DNA of 50,118 bases from an uncultured Bacilli bacterium (GCA_947626695.1 CANQTE010000004.1:1-50118); one strand, 5' to 3'. Shown: positions 1 to 10,131, counted from the first letter of the stretch. The notes: a model not told the origin generated them from the sequence alone. Numbers and translations: made by a program.

Positions 1-71
1 AATTTACTTACCTATTTAAATGGTGGAAATACACACATTTCTGATATCCTATCTTTCAACTAGCACAATGC

Positions 72-100
72 GTTATATTATATTTTTATATAAAAGTAAA
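72..100 (-). promoter_or_regulatory. Leftward promoter, copy 1 of a repeated element
   Basis: On the minus strand TTTACT and TATAAC are separated by exactly 17 bases. The element, with flanking AT-rich sequence, is repeated at 410-438. It would drive a transcript leftward out of the window. By analogy with the second copy it may start another antisense RNA; this is inference. Confidence 0.4.
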
Positions 101-152
101 TATTTTTCTACCTGTTTACAAAAAAACATGGTTGTATGCCTCTATGTGAAAT

Positions 153-181
153 TTGACATATATTAAATTTTATGATAATCT
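153..181 (+). promoter_or_regulatory. Promoter of the 22-aa membrane peptide
   Basis: A perfect TTGACA (153-158), a 17-base spacer and TAATCT (176-181) predict a start near 188. This gives a leader of about 55 bases before the peptide start at 244. The leader contains CCTC-GATG-GAGG (about 225-236), a small hairpin that would hide the Shine-Dalgarno sequence. Confidence 0.55.
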
Positions 182-243
182 TAATATGCGAGATACCTTA
201 CTGGGGGTCTTGGAGGGGATAAGCCTCGATGGAGGTGATTATT

Positions 244-312
244 ATGAACAAGAAAGATTTTTTAATTTTTTCTTTATTAATAATAATAGTTTTATTAATT
301 ATTTTCAAATAA
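244..312 (+). CDS. Small hydrophobic peptide, candidate type I toxin
   Basis: A 22-codon reading frame encodes a peptide with a charged start (MNKKD), one hydrophobic segment rich in Leu/Ile (residues 6-20) and a final Lys. GGAGGTGATT lies at the right distance upstream, but CCTC just before it can pair with GAGG and close the site. A consensus promoter lies at 153-181, and an opposing promoter at 410-438 reads toward its 3' end. Single-helix peptide, sequestered ribosome site and convergent antisense promoter together match the plan of type I toxin-antitoxin loci such as txpA/ratA or fst. I do not recognise the peptide itself, and it could be an unrelated small membrane protein. Confidence 0.45.
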   Translation: MNKKDFLIFSLLIIIVLLIIFK

Positions 313-332
313 AAAAATATTTTTAAAATTAA

Positions 333-361
333 CACCACAAACTTTCCATAAGTAAGTGGTG
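333..361 (-). ncRNA. Hairpin within a candidate antisense RNA
   Basis: CACCAC (333-338) pairs with GTGGTG (356-361), and ACTT (341-344) with AAGT (350-353) across a 2x2 internal loop. On the minus strand the hairpin is followed by a T-rich stretch. It lies between the toxin-like frame and the leftward promoter at 410-438, so a transcript from that promoter would fold here and could overlap the toxin mRNA 3' end. The RNA ends are not defined. Confidence 0.35.
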
Positions 362-409
362 CATTGACAATTAATTTTGGCAAGCACTAATCGTGTCTCG
401 CTTAAATTA

Positions 410-438
410 AGTATATTATATTTTTAAACAAAAGTAAA
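410..438 (-). promoter_or_regulatory. Leftward promoter of candidate antitoxin RNA
   Basis: Minus-strand TTTACT (438-433), a 17-base spacer and TATACT (415-410). The spacer and flanks resemble the element at 72-100. Transcription would start near 403 and run toward the 22-aa peptide gene. Confidence 0.45.
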
Positions 439-446
439 TCTTTTTC

Positions 447-475
447 TTGCAATATTTATCTCTATCATTTATAAT
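447..475 (+). promoter_or_regulatory. Promoter of the 402-aa protein gene
   Basis: TTGCAA (447-452), a 17-base spacer and a perfect TATAAT (470-475), 21 bases before the ATG at 497. Confidence 0.6.
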
Positions 476-496
476 AACCAACTGTGGTGATAAAAC

Positions 497-1705
497 ATGG
501 ACACTTTACATCCAAAATTAATTATGATGGCTATTATAACTTTTTATAATACTATAACAAATGAAGAAAGTATTGACATAGAAGATTTAGAATCAGCATT
601 TTCTCATATATTAACAAGAATTAATGAAATAGAAGATACTAACTTTACCTTTAATTTTTATGATTGTTTAGAGGATTTTGTCGATACATATCCCGATTTT
701 TTAGAAATAGAAAATAATCATTTACTAGTTGACGATTTAGATATTTTAGAAGAAAAAATCGCTGATAATATTGATATATCTTTTTATGACGATTTAATTT
801 ATGATATCACAGAAACAGCATCTATATGTAATATTTTAAACATACCTATTCCTCATAAAGAAACAAAAGAATATTTTGACTTAAACTCCAAAATTATGCA
901 AATATATTTAAATATTGCTAAATATGAAACCATGGGTATATCTTTTACACCTTTAATAAAATGTTTAGAAAACTACATAACTAATCTAAAAAATAAAATA
1001 TATGAATTAGACGAACAAGAATTATTAAATATCTCTATTTGTATATCTGATTTTAATTCTAATCTTATTGAAGATGGTTTATTTACTACAACAGGTTGGC
1101 ATATTGCTCTATTCTCTAACAACCCATCTAACATTCAAAAACTAAGATATGAACGATTATCATTTTTAATAGAAGAAGCTAGATTTGCTAACACTGAAAT
1201 AGAAGCATTAGACTATGAAATACCTACATTTTTAACATATTTTTTAATCTTACTAAATAATTTTATGCAAAATAATATTTCTGTATCTCTTAAAAATGAA
1301 TTAATAATCAAAAAATATTTATTATTATCTACTCCTGAACTTCATAATATTGAAAATTATTATTTAAAAAATAATACAATTAATGACTTAGACTATTTTA
1401 CCCTTCCCAAAAATTACCCCGAAACTGCCTTTAATATCTTAAATGATACTGTAAAAAGATGTATCTTAAGCTTAGATATTAGTGATAAAGACTTAATAAA
1501 TAACCCTTATAATTTAACTAATCTTATAGTTAATCTATTATTTATTAAAACATTCTTAGAATTATCTCAAAATAATACTTTAAAAATAGAAAATATTAAT
1601 TTAATTAAAGACAGCAAAATATATGCTAGCCCTAAACAATTTAGTATAGTTATTGATTATATTAATAGCATAATCTTTACAAAACAATCAAAATTAATAA
1701 AATAG
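497..1705 (+). CDS. Hypothetical protein, 402 aa
   Basis: I do not recognise a family. The protein is acidic, rich in Asn, Ile, Leu and Asp, has no signal peptide or clear membrane segment, and looks largely helical, so a cytoplasmic location is likely. A stretch of Asp/Glu-rich sequence lies around residues 60-95. The ATG follows a good promoter at 447-475 and a weak GGTGAT ribosome site. It is followed by typA on the same strand after 75 bases, but typA has its own promoter signal, so the two may be independent units. Base composition matches the neighbouring chromosome. Confidence 0.7.
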   Translation: MDTLHPKLIMMAIITFYNTITNEESIDIEDLESAFSHILTRINEIEDTNFTFNFYDCLEDFVDTYPDFLEIENNHLLVDDLDILEEKIADNIDISFYDDLIYDITETASICNILNIPIPHKETKEYFDLNSKIMQIYLNIAKYETMGISFTPLIKCLENYITNLKNKIYELDEQELLNISICISDFNSNLIEDGLFTTTGWHIALFSNNPSNIQKLRYERLSFLIEEARFANTEIEALDYEIPTFLTYFLILLNNFMQNNISVSLKNELIIKKYLLLSTPELHNIENYYLKNNTINDLDYFTLPKNYPETAFNILNDTVKRCILSLDISDKDLINNPYNLTNLIVNLLFIKTFLELSQNNTLKIENINLIKDSKIYASPKQFSIVIDYINSIIFTKQSKLIK

Positions 1706-1718
1706 ATTAAACTTTTAC

Positions 1719-1747
1719 TTGTTAATTTCTATCAAGTGTGGTAAACT
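1719..1747 (+). promoter_or_regulatory. Promoter of typA
   Basis: TTGTTA (1719-1724), a 17-base spacer and TAAACT (1742-1747), with TG one base before the -10 (extended -10). The predicted start is about 25 bases before the ribosome site of typA. Confidence 0.45.
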
Positions 1748-1780
1748 AGTGCTTGCTTAAAAAAGAAAGAAGGAGTTTAT

Positions 1781-3580
1781 ATGGAAAAAATCATAAATAT
1801 CGCCGTCGTAGCCCATGTTGATGCTGGCAAAAGTACTTTAGTAGATGCCTTATTAGAGCAAAATGGTGTTTTTAGTGAACATGAAGAAATAACCGAAAGA
1901 GTGATGGACTCTAATGACTTAGAAAAAGAAAGAGGTATTACTATCTATTCTAAAAACTGTGCTATTAAGTATAAAGATTATAAAATAAATATTGTCGATA
2001 CTCCAGGTCATGCTGATTTTGGTGGTGAAGTAGAAAGAGTAATTAAAACTGTTGATACTGTTGTTTTATTAGTAGATTCAGCCGAAGGACCTATGCCTCA
2101 AACTAGATTTGTTTTAAATAAAGCTTTAGAACAAAACTTAAAACCAATTTTATTCATAAATAAGATTGATAAAAAAGATGCTCGTCCTGAAGAAGTTGTT
2201 GATATGACTTTTAATTTATTCATGGAATTAAATGCAACAGACGAACAATTAGACTTTCCTATCATATATGGTATTGCTAAAAATGGAACATGCTCTACAA
2301 GCCTAGATACACCAGGAACAGATATATCACCTTTATTAGAAACTATTGTAAATCATGTTGAACCATTTAAAGGAAGTATAGAAGATGCACTTCAACTTCA
2401 AATATCTAACCTCGATTATGATGATTATATAGGACGTTTAGGTATAGGACGTATTAATAAAGGTAAAATTAAAAATGGTGAGGTCGTTACATTAATTAAA
2501 AATGATGGCCAAGTTGAATCTTTTCGTATTAGTAAATTATTTGTTAACAATGGTATTAAAAAAGTTGAAAAAGATATCGCTTACTATGGAGATATAGTTA
2601 CTATCGCTGGTTGCCCTCATATTTCTATTGGCGATACTATTTGTGAAAAAGGTACTATTAACCCTTTACCTCCAATAATTATTGAAAAACCTACCCTATC
2701 TATGAATTTCCTTGTTAATTCTTCTCCTTTCGCCGGTAAAAGTGGTAAATTTTTAACTACAAGACATTTAAAAGAAAGATTAGAAAAAGAATTAGAAACC
2801 AATGTTGGATTACAAGTTGAAGAATTAGAAGGAACAGATGGCTATAAAGTAAGTGGTCGTGGTGAATTACATTTATCTATTTTAATAGAGAAAATGCGTC
2901 GTGAAGGTTATGAATTATCCGTATCTAAACCAGTTGTATTATTTGAAGAAAAAGATGGTCAAAAATTAGAACCATTTGAAAAAGTTATCATAAATGTTCC
3001 AAGTGATTATTCTGGTACTGTCATAAATGATATGCAAGAAAGAAAAGCAACTTTAGAATTAATTAATAATTCTCCTGATAACTATGTTCATTTAGAATTT
3101 AGTGCCCCAACAAGAGGTTTAATTGGTTATCGTAGTAATTTTATTACCAATACTAAAGGCGAAGGTGTTATGATACGTTCTTTTGATAAATATAAACCAT
3201 ATGTAGGTCCTATTACTCACCGTAAAAATGGTGTCTTAGTCTCAATGGAAAATGGAAAAGCTCTAGGTTATTCTCTTTGGAATCTTGAAGACCGTGGAAC
3301 ACTTATTATCGAACCTGCAACAGATGTTTATGTTGGTATGATAATAGGTATTCATAATCGTGATAATGACTTAGATGTTAATCCATGTAAAAATAAAAAC
3401 TTAACTAATACTCGTTCTAGTGGTAGTGACGAAGCAATAAATTTAACTAAACCTAAAAAATTCACTTTAGAAGAAGCTTTAGAGTTTATCGAGGATGACG
3501 AATATGTTGAAGTTACTCCAACTGATATTAGATTAAGAAAAAAGATACTAGACCCTAAAGAAAGATATAAAAATAAGTAA
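1781..3580 (+). CDS. typA: GTP-binding ribosome-associated protein TypA/BipA
   Basis: This is a translational GTPase of the EF-G-like family that binds the ribosome and helps growth and ribosome assembly under stress or cold. All G motifs are visible: AHVDAGKST near residue 11, the switch I region RGITI, DTPGHADFGGEV near residue 73, and NKID near residue 127. The beta-barrel domain, an EF-G domain V-like segment and the TypA-specific C-terminal domain follow. At 599 aa the length is normal for the family. A strong AGAAGGAG ribosome site precedes the ATG. The stop codon lies inside its own terminator hairpin. Confidence 0.97.
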   Translation: MEKIINIAVVAHVDAGKSTLVDALLEQNGVFSEHEEITERVMDSNDLEKERGITIYSKNCAIKYKDYKINIVDTPGHADFGGEVERVIKTVDTVVLLVDSAEGPMPQTRFVLNKALEQNLKPILFINKIDKKDARPEEVVDMTFNLFMELNATDEQLDFPIIYGIAKNGTCSTSLDTPGTDISPLLETIVNHVEPFKGSIEDALQLQISNLDYDDYIGRLGIGRINKGKIKNGEVVTLIKNDGQVESFRISKLFVNNGIKKVEKDIAYYGDIVTIAGCPHISIGDTICEKGTINPLPPIIIEKPTLSMNFLVNSSPFAGKSGKFLTTRHLKERLEKELETNVGLQVEELEGTDGYKVSGRGELHLSILIEKMRREGYELSVSKPVVLFEEKDGQKLEPFEKVIINVPSDYSGTVINDMQERKATLELINNSPDNYVHLEFSAPTRGLIGYRSNFITNTKGEGVMIRSFDKYKPYVGPITHRKNGVLVSMENGKALGYSLWNLEDRGTLIIEPATDVYVGMIIGIHNRDNDLDVNPCKNKNLTNTRSSGSDEAINLTKPKKFTLEEALEFIEDDEYVEVTPTDIRLRKKILDPKERYKNK

Positions 3581-3598
3581 TTTAAACTTATTTTTTTT
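3571..3598 (+). terminator. Intrinsic terminator of typA
   Basis: AAATAAGT (3571-3578) pairs with ACTTATTT (3586-3593), loop of 7, followed by a T run. The stem includes the typA stop codon. Confidence 0.7.
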
Positions 3599-3605
3599 AC
3601 TTAAA

Positions 3606-3631
3606 AAGATAACTTACTTAAAAGCTATCTT
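3606..3631 (-). terminator. Terminator of the surface protein gene
   Basis: AAGATA-a-CTT (3606-3615) pairs with AAG-c-TATCTT (3622-3631), one mismatch. On the minus strand it is followed by a short T run, and it overlaps the stop of the gene ending at 3630. Confidence 0.5.
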
Positions 3632-5264
3632 ATTTAAAATTAAAGTCATTTCTTAAATACTTTCTTGAATTATCAGACTTAATTATATACTGTGTTACTT
3701 TAGTTCCTATTCTTACAGTTACTGTTATTTGATAACCAACAAGTCCTGTACCTGCCTTATTTTTTACTAAATCATACTTAGCACTATAAGCATTTTCTAG
3801 TGTTTTTGATGGATAATTAAGTAGTGGATAATCTTGATTAACTAATCTATTATAATCTATACCACTAGCTACTTCATTATATGTAATATTTGGATTTACA
3901 GCACATTTATCAGATGCAAGTCTAACAGATAATGTATATTTACTTGTATCATAGTCTACTCCCCCATATTGACAAGTATTAGGTATTACTGTATTACTCT
4001 TAACTATAACTTTAACTGTTGCACTCTTACCACCAGCACTCGCCGTGATTGTCGCATTACCAGCCTTTACACCAGTTATAACACCTTTACTATCTACTTT
4101 AGCAATTTTATTATTACTACTTGACCAAGTAACAGTTCTATTCGTCGCATTACTAGGCTTTACGGTAGCCCCAACAGTTTTACTTCCTCCAACATCAACA
4201 ACTATTTGTAAATAATTTAATGATACACTTGTAACATTTACTACTCCCGGAACTGTTGGAACAGATGGCGTAGGTGGTTTACCTGTATTACCCGGATTAG
4301 GATTATCAGACTGTGTTTCAAGTTTTTGCCATTTAGCTTCTAAAACTAAATCACTAGTTATTTCACTACTAAAATCATATCTATCTTCATTTATATACCA
4401 CCCTAAGAATAAATAACCTTCTCTTGTTGGGTTATCAGGTTCTTCAATAGTTTTTCCATCTTCAACTTTTGTCGCAGGTAAAGCAGTCCCACCTCTTGAA
4501 TCAAATACAACCATCCGAACTTCTTTTTCAGGTTCTACTATCTTTAAATTAGCTTCTACTGGTTCTGTTTCATTAAAATAATTATCTCTTGCTATTAACT
4601 TAACTTTATACTCTCCAGGCTCAGTAAACCCACTATAATCAATAATTTTACCATCATCATCTAAATCTAACCCATAATAACTATAATTACAAGTATCTGT
4701 TGCATCATAACAATTATCAATAAAGTCCTCTATCTCGTATTTTTCCCCCTTTAATATTTCTACATCTTTAGTCTTTAAAACTGGAGCAGTCGTATCTTCT
4801 ATAACTAAATTAACAGTATATTCTTTTTCTAATATATTAAGAGTTATACCATAAGTAGTTGGTGATTTTAATATAGGTACTGCACACTCAAAATCTTCAA
4901 TATCTCCCTCTCCCGTAATTTCCTCTAACTCTTCTTCTGAACAATCATCCATATTATAACTTATCTCAAATTCTTCTGGATAACTTATCTTTATATCGTC
5001 ATCATCTAAATTCTCTAATTTACTAAAATAATCTAATACATCTGGTAAAGTACTTCCTGACTCTAAAACTATCTCTTTTCTAAGCTCAAAACTAGGAATA
5101 GCAACCTGTGTAGGTTCATGTCTATTATTTCTATTAATAAGTAAAACTATCATAATAACACTTAATATAACTAAAATACCTAGTCCTATAATTAACCATC
5201 TTGTTTGATTTCTTTTAGTATATCTCTTAATATAATTTTCATCAAAAATAAATCTTTTCTTCAT
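3630..5264 (-). CDS. Membrane-anchored surface protein with Ig-like and InlB-type repeats
   Basis: A 544-aa extracellular protein held by one N-terminal membrane helix (residues about 23-44) after a basic cytoplasmic start. After an acidic linker come a DUF5011/HYR-like beta domain (about 160-245, beginning DTTAPVLK), an InlB B-type/Flg_new repeat (about 250-312, with GYLFLGWY), a Pro/Thr-rich linker, and a BIG2-type bacterial Ig-like domain (about 340-425, with WSSSNNKIAKVDSKG). The C-terminal 110 residues hold two cysteines and an unassigned beta-rich region. No LPXTG motif is present. Adhesion or envelope interaction is the usual role of such proteins; the ligand is unknown. Confidence 0.8.
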   Translation of the reverse strand: MKKRFIFDENYIKRYTKRNQTRWLIIGLGILVILSVIMIVLLINRNNRHEPTQVAIPSFELRKEIVLESGSTLPDVLDYFSKLENLDDDDIKISYPEEFEISYNMDDCSEEELEEITGEGDIEDFECAVPILKSPTTYGITLNILEKEYTVNLVIEDTTAPVLKTKDVEILKGEKYEIEDFIDNCYDATDTCNYSYYGLDLDDDGKIIDYSGFTEPGEYKVKLIARDNYFNETEPVEANLKIVEPEKEVRMVVFDSRGGTALPATKVEDGKTIEEPDNPTREGYLFLGWYINEDRYDFSSEITSDLVLEAKWQKLETQSDNPNPGNTGKPPTPSVPTVPGVVNVTSVSLNYLQIVVDVGGSKTVGATVKPSNATNRTVTWSSSNNKIAKVDSKGVITGVKAGNATITASAGGKSATVKVIVKSNTVIPNTCQYGGVDYDTSKYTLSVRLASDKCAVNPNITYNEVASGIDYNRLVNQDYPLLNYPSKTLENAYSAKYDLVKNKAGTGLVGYQITVTVRIGTKVTQYIIKSDNSRKYLRNDFNFK

Positions 5265-5436
5265 AATAAATTCTTCCCTTATATTAACTAATATAATATT
5301 ATCATGTTTTTTAAAATAATGCTATAATAAATTTATTTTTCTGATATAAAAATATGTAATACTTTTAATATAACTTTTTTTAATATTTAAATATATAAAA
5401 GATTAATATAAAATATATATAGAAAGAGGTATTATC

Positions 5437-5625
5437 ATGTTTAATTTAAATATTGAACGTAAAGAATCTATTAATAAATGTGTTAGATTTCCCACGAAAA
5501 TAATAAATGAAATAGAAAAAGTAACTAATAAAAATAATGTTTCTTTCTCTAAATTCGTAATAGAAGCTTGTCTATATGCCCTTAATGACATTAAAGAACA
5601 AGAAAAACAAAAACAAGAAAGTTAA
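5437..5625 (+). CDS. Ribbon-helix-helix DNA-binding protein
   Basis: A 62-aa protein with an MetJ/Arc/CopG-like layout: a short basic strand (residues 12-20, KCVRFPTKI) followed by two helices (IINEIEKVTNKNN and SFSKFVIEACLYALND). Such proteins dimerise through the strand and bind short operators, often as small repressors or antitoxins. No toxin gene adjoins it; it stands alone between the divergent surface protein gene and a terminator. AGAAAGAGG precedes the ATG at a good distance. Confidence 0.75.
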   Translation: MFNLNIERKESINKCVRFPTKIINEIEKVTNKNNVSFSKFVIEACLYALNDIKEQEKQKQES

Positions 5626-5634
5626 TAATTTAAA

Positions 5635-5670
5635 AAATCGATAACTTAAACTTTGCTATCGGTTTTTATT
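5635..5670 (+). terminator. Intrinsic terminator of the RHH gene
   Basis: AAATCGATA (5635-5643) pairs with TATCGGTTT (5657-5665), nine pairs with one G-T, followed by T-rich sequence. Confidence 0.8.
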
Positions 5671-5680
5671 ATTGTTTTCA

Positions 5681-5709
5681 AATTAAAAAGAGCGACACAA
5701 TTATCACTC
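5681..5709 (-). terminator. Intrinsic terminator of the tilS-ftsH unit
   Basis: On the minus strand GAGTGATA (5709-5702) pairs with TGTCGCTC (5697-5690) around a 4-base loop and is followed by TTTTTAATTT. Confidence 0.85.
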
Positions 5710-5721
5710 CTAAAATCCATT

Positions 5722-7608
5722 TTAATTTTCTTCTTTCTCTTCTTCTTTTTCTTTAAATAAATCTGGACTATATTTACCATTTTTAACTATTAAGTCAATT
5801 TCTTCTTTAGTTAAAGTTTCTTTATCTACTAAAGCTTCTGCTAAAATACTTACTAAATCTTTATTTTCTTTAAGAATTTTTTTAGCCTTTTGATAACATT
5901 CTTCAATTATCTTACGTACTTCTTCGTCTATTTCATGTGCTACTTTATCAGAGAAATTCTTAGTTTTTCCATAATCTCTACCTAAGAATACTCCTTCTGT
6001 TTTTTGCTCATATTGAACAGGTCCTAAATCACTCATACCATATTCCGTAACCATAGCTCTTGCAATATTAGTAGCTTTCTTAAAGTCGTCAGATGCACCA
6101 GTTGTAACTTCGTCTAAGAATAATTCTTCACTAACACGTCCTCCAAGTAAACCAACAATTTGTGCTTCTAATTCTTTTTTACTCATAATTGCTATTTTCT
6201 CTTCTCGAGGTAACATCATAGTATAACCACCTGCAACACCTCTTGGAATAATAGTAATTTTATGTACTTCATTCGCATCTTCAAGTTTAATACCAATTAC
6301 CGCATGACCAGATTCATGATAAGCAACTAATTTTTTCTCTTTATCTGTTATTTTACGACTAACTTTGGCCGGACCCATTAAAACTCTATCTGTTGCTTCG
6401 TCTATTTCATCCATAGTAATAGCATCTTTATTTCTTCTAACTGTAAGTAATGCTGCTTCATTAAGTAAATTCTCTAAATCTGCTCCACTAAAACCTGGTG
6501 TTCTTAAACTTAAATTCTTTATATTAACTTCGTCTGCTAATATTTTATTACGTGCATGTACTTTTAATATTTCTTCTCTTTCATTGGCATCTGGTAAACT
6601 TACTGTAACTTGTCTATCAAATCTTCCTGGACGTAATAATGCTGGGTCAAGAACATCTGGTCTATTTGTCGCCGCCATGATAATTATACCTTCATTTTCA
6701 CCAAAACCGTCCATTTCTGTTAATAATTGATTTAATGTTTGCTCACGTTCATCATGACCACCACCTAAACCAGTTCCTCTTTCTCTACCTACAGCATCTA
6801 TTTCATCAATAAATATTAAGCATGGTGCCGTTCTTTTTGCATCTTTAAACATTTCACGAACTCTACTTGCTCCAACACCGACAAATAACTCTACAAAATC
6901 GCTACCACTTATATAGAAAAATGGAACATTTGCTTCACCTGCAACCGCTCTTGCAAGTAAAGTTTTACCAGTACCAGGAGGCCCAACTAATAATACTCCT
7001 TTAGGTATTCTAGCCCCCATTTTTTGAAATTTCTTTGGATTTTTTAAGAAATCAATAAGTTCTCTAACCTCTTCTTTTTCTTCTTTTAAACCTGCAACAT
7101 CACTAAATTTAGCTTGATGTTTATCGTCACTTAACTTAGCTCTACTTTTACCAAAGTCCATAGACCCTTTATTAGTACTTGCTAATTTTGAAAATAATAC
7201 ATAAGAAATAACTACTAAAACAACTAAAGGAAGTACATTAACTATAATATATAATACAGGACTAGAACCAGGGTCTGCCTCTGTAACATATTCCTCTATA
7301 TCTTCCGCATAATCAGTAATATCAGCCATCTCAGCATCTACTACTTTAGCTTTAAAAGATTCATTTTTCTTATAATCTTTTAATTTACCCTCAACATAAT
7401 ATATAGACTCACTACTCTTAGGTGTTATCTTAATCTCTGTTACTTCTTCATCCTTTAATGCTTTTAATAACTCTCCTGTTGTAAGTTCATTAACCTTTAC
7501 TCCTCCCATATTAAGTAATAGGAATGTTGCTCCAATAATAAGCGCTAATACTAAATATGGAAATAAATTTCTAAACGTATTATTTTTTCTAACTTCTCTT
7601 ATATTCAT
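5722..7608 (-). CDS. ftsH: ATP-dependent zinc metalloprotease FtsH
   Basis: A membrane-bound AAA+ protease that extracts and degrades membrane and regulatory proteins. Two membrane helices (about residues 14-33 and 118-140) flank an extracytoplasmic domain. Then come the AAA module with Walker A GPPGTGKT (about 206), Walker B IFIDEID and the second region of homology [17 protein letters not shown], and the zinc site HESGH (about 431). The length of 628 aa and the acidic Glu/Lys tail are normal. Its ATG overlaps the stop of tilS by one base (TAATG), so translation is probably coupled, an order seen in many Bacillota. Confidence 0.98.
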   Translation of the reverse strand: MNIREVRKNNTFRNLFPYLVLALIIGATFLLLNMGGVKVNELTTGELLKALKDEEVTEIKITPKSSESIYYVEGKLKDYKKNESFKAKVVDAEMADITDYAEDIEEYVTEADPGSSPVLYIIVNVLPLVVLVVISYVLFSKLASTNKGSMDFGKSRAKLSDDKHQAKFSDVAGLKEEKEEVRELIDFLKNPKKFQKMGARIPKGVLLVGPPGTGKTLLARAVAGEANVPFFYISGSDFVELFVGVGASRVREMFKDAKRTAPCLIFIDEIDAVGRERGTGLGGGHDEREQTLNQLLTEMDGFGENEGIIIMAATNRPDVLDPALLRPGRFDRQVTVSLPDANEREEILKVHARNKILADEVNIKNLSLRTPGFSGADLENLLNEAALLTVRRNKDAITMDEIDEATDRVLMGPAKVSRKITDKEKKLVAYHESGHAVIGIKLEDANEVHKITIIPRGVAGGYTMMLPREEKIAIMSKKELEAQIVGLLGGRVSEELFLDEVTTGASDDFKKATNIARAMVTEYGMSDLGPVQYEQKTEGVFLGRDYGKTKNFSDKVAHEIDEEVRKIIEECYQKAKKILKENKDLVSILAEALVDKETLTKEEIDLIVKNGKYSPDLFKEKEEEKEEN

Positions 7609-8924
7609 TATTTTTCCTCCTCATATGCAAGTATTATATCATAAATTTCATATCTTTCTACATCAAATTTTGATTTTTTTAATCCAGGTAGCCAAATAAT
7701 TGTATTTTCACTATCTGTAACTATTGGAAAATTACGTCTTTTCTTTAAACTAACTTTCTCATCTATAAAAATATCTTTAATTTTTTTACTACCTTTCATA
7801 TTCTTAACTTCCATTTTATCGCCATCTTCTCTTGAACGAACAATAATAGGTAGTTTAATATCTTTACTATTTAATCTTATTACATAATTACTCTTTTCAC
7901 TTGTTTCTTTCACTCTCTTAATAATTCCCGTAGGTACCAAAACTTCTTTATCTAATATATATCTATAAGTAACTTCTTTTTTATTTTGCTCTATTTTTAA
8001 ATAATTATAGTCTTTAATTGCAATATAATTATTAGGCAAAAATACATAACCATTTTTCTTACCCTTAATTAATTTAATAATATCACGAGTATTTTTATCA
8101 CTTACTAAAAATAAGTCATTTACATATATTAAACTAAACTCATATTCAATTACTTTTCTTATTATAAAATCATCTAATTTAAGTAATTTACTAATATCTA
8201 TTCCTTTATTAGTCTTTATATCTAAACTTTTAATATAATTATCTAAAAATAAACTCACACTTAAAAGCTCATCGCTAAACTTTAAAAACTTCTCATGAAC
8301 ATTTTCTTGCTCTTTCTTTAAAAAAGGAAGTACTACCTGTCTATATCTATTTCTTGTATATTCTAAAGAATAATTACTCTTATCAATAAAATATTTTAAA
8401 TGATTATTATCCATATATTTTATAATATCATCTTTTGTTACAAATATTAAAGGCCTAACTATTTTATAACTTCCTAAATCTGTTATCTCTTTAAAACCAG
8501 CATAACCCCTAATACTACTACCACGTACTAATCTCATTAAAATAGTCTCAATTAAATCATCTCCATGATGGGCAGTCATTAAATATTTTGCATGGTATTT
8601 ATTAACTAAATTCTTAAAAAATTCATATCTTTTTTGTCTTGCCGTATTCTCTAAATTATCATGATTATATTCTTTTATCTCCATATATTCAAAAGTAAGA
8701 TTATTATTTTCTGCATATTCCCTCACAAATAATGCTTCATCTTCACTTTCACACCTTAACTTATGATTTACATGAGCAACAATTAAATTAAGCTTTAACT
8801 TAACATTTAAAGTTACTAATAAATGTAATAAACACATAGAATCTGGTCCACCTGAAGTTGCAACAATAATTGTATCATTTTCTGTTAATATATTTTCTAG
8901 ATAAAAGAGTACTTTCCTCATCAT
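7608..8924 (-). CDS. tilS: tRNA(Ile)-lysidine synthase TilS
   Basis: An essential enzyme that attaches lysine to C34 of the CAU-anticodon tRNA-Ile so that it reads AUA, a codon this AT-rich genome uses very often. The N-terminal PP-loop SGGPDS (residues 25-30) binds ATP, and AHHGDD (about 118) and the region around TRNRYR are family motifs. The C-terminal TilS domain with RSREDGDKM (about 366) follows. The 438-aa length is usual. Two adjacent ATG codons start the frame after GGTGAGGC; the first is used here. It ends overlapping ftsH by one base. Confidence 0.95.
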   Translation of the reverse strand: MMRKVLFYLENILTENDTIIVATSGGPDSMCLLHLLVTLNVKLKLNLIVAHVNHKLRCESEDEALFVREYAENNNLTFEYMEIKEYNHDNLENTARQKRYEFFKNLVNKYHAKYLMTAHHGDDLIETILMRLVRGSSIRGYAGFKEITDLGSYKIVRPLIFVTKDDIIKYMDNNHLKYFIDKSNYSLEYTRNRYRQVVLPFLKKEQENVHEKFLKFSDELLSVSLFLDNYIKSLDIKTNKGIDISKLLKLDDFIIRKVIEYEFSLIYVNDLFLVSDKNTRDIIKLIKGKKNGYVFLPNNYIAIKDYNYLKIEQNKKEVTYRYILDKEVLVPTGIIKRVKETSEKSNYVIRLNSKDIKLPIIVRSREDGDKMEVKNMKGSKKIKDIFIDEKVSLKKRRNFPIVTDSENTIIWLPGLKKSKFDVERYEIYDIILAYEEEK

Positions 8925-8962
8925 GCCTCACCATGCCTTCTTATTTTATCTCATATTTCCAT

Positions 8963-9721
8963 TTATATCAAGTCTTTTTCTGCATGATTAAGTATAGCTC
9001 TTATATTTTCTTCTAAAGCTTTAATATTAAACTTAAATTTTTCATCTTCTTCTATATTACCTCTTTTTATAATATAATCTAAAAAATCTAAATCACTAAC
9101 TCTTTCTAAATTATTTTCACTCTTAACTAACATAAAGTATTCTGATAAGATAATACTAACTGTTTCATTATAACTTATAATTCCATTATCTTTAACTATT
9201 CCAAGACCATCAATATTAGGAATAAAAGGATTAGAATTCTCTAATAAATCACTTAATATAAAATTAGTACTACAATAATTAATAAATGGTAAAACATCTT
9301 TAGATTCATAAAACTTAATAACTATATTCTCATTAGTTGCTTTAACATGAAATTTAATCTGTGCTTTTATACTATTTCTAATTATATATAAAAAGACACT
9401 TTTTAAAACACTTATCATATATTCATATTTAACTGGAAAATAAACTTTAATTGCATCTAAACTTGCCTTCTTATCTATATAAAACCCTATATAATTAGTT
9501 ATATTTTCCTCATTTCCACATTTTTTAATTTCAAACTTAACTAAAGAACTCTTTAAATGATTTAAAAACTCTTGATAAAAAGCCTCAATATCTAAAGCTA
9601 AACTAATATCTCTTTTAATACCTACATATTTTAATATATAATAAAAATCTTCTTTTTTATATTCTCGCCCATTACTTTCTATATCTCGTGCTATTTTTTT
9701 TAAAAAATCATTAATACCCAT
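8963..9721 (-). CDS. Hypothetical protein, 252 aa
   Basis: I do not recognise this family. It has no signal peptide or membrane helix, and a mixed helix/strand pattern. It is three bases downstream of the acetyltransferase gene and 38 bases upstream of tilS on the same strand, so it is probably part of that operon. AAAGGGT precedes the ATG. Its position would suit a housekeeping factor in tRNA or membrane quality control, but nothing in the sequence shows that. Confidence 0.65.
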   Translation of the reverse strand: MGINDFLKKIARDIESNGREYKKEDFYYILKYVGIKRDISLALDIEAFYQEFLNHLKSSLVKFEIKKCGNEENITNYIGFYIDKKASLDAIKVYFPVKYEYMISVLKSVFLYIIRNSIKAQIKFHVKATNENIVIKFYESKDVLPFINYCSTNFILSDLLENSNPFIPNIDGLGIVKDNGIISYNETVSIILSEYFMLVKSENNLERVSDLDFLDYIIKRGNIEEDEKFKFNIKALEENIRAILNHAEKDLI

Positions 9722-9723
9722 AT

Positions 9724-10125
9724 TTAAACCCTTTCTAACTCTATAATATCGTCATGTTCTTGTTTTAAAATATACCCATTTTTTTGATAAAACTTTAACC
9801 CTAAGCTATTTCTCTTTCTTAAAATTATTCTTTTAATATCACCTCTAAATCTCTTCAACACTTTACTTCCTATTCCTTTATTTCTATATTTAGCTTTAAT
9901 ATATAGCATATCTAACTCTTCATTATCTATTAATATAGCCCCAATAACTTTAAAATTATTAACTATATACTTACACTTAATATAATTATCTTTCATATAA
10001 TTATTAACATAACTAATTACTCTTAATTTATCATTAGGATTACTTAAATACGGTAAAATAGTTTGTAATTTAAACTCTATTAACCTATCTAAATCTTTTT
10101 TCTTAACCTTAACATATCTAATCAT
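9724..10125 (-). CDS. GNAT-family N-acetyltransferase
   Basis: A 133-aa protein whose central segment KYRNKGIGSKVLKRF (about residues 84-98) is the acetyl-CoA-binding motif A of GNAT enzymes, followed by a strand and SLGLKFYQKNGY, the usual motif B. The acceptor substrate cannot be read from sequence. It opens the leftward unit that continues to ftsH. TATAAT lies at 10137-10132, only six bases before the ATG, and no Shine-Dalgarno sequence is visible, which suggests a leaderless mRNA. Confidence 0.8.
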   Translation of the reverse strand: MIRYVKVKKKDLDRLIEFKLQTILPYLSNPNDKLRVISYVNNYMKDNYIKCKYIVNNFKVIGAILIDNEELDMLYIKAKYRNKGIGSKVLKRFRGDIKRIILRKRNSLGLKFYQKNGYILKQEHDDIIELERV

Positions 10126-10131
10126 ATTCTA

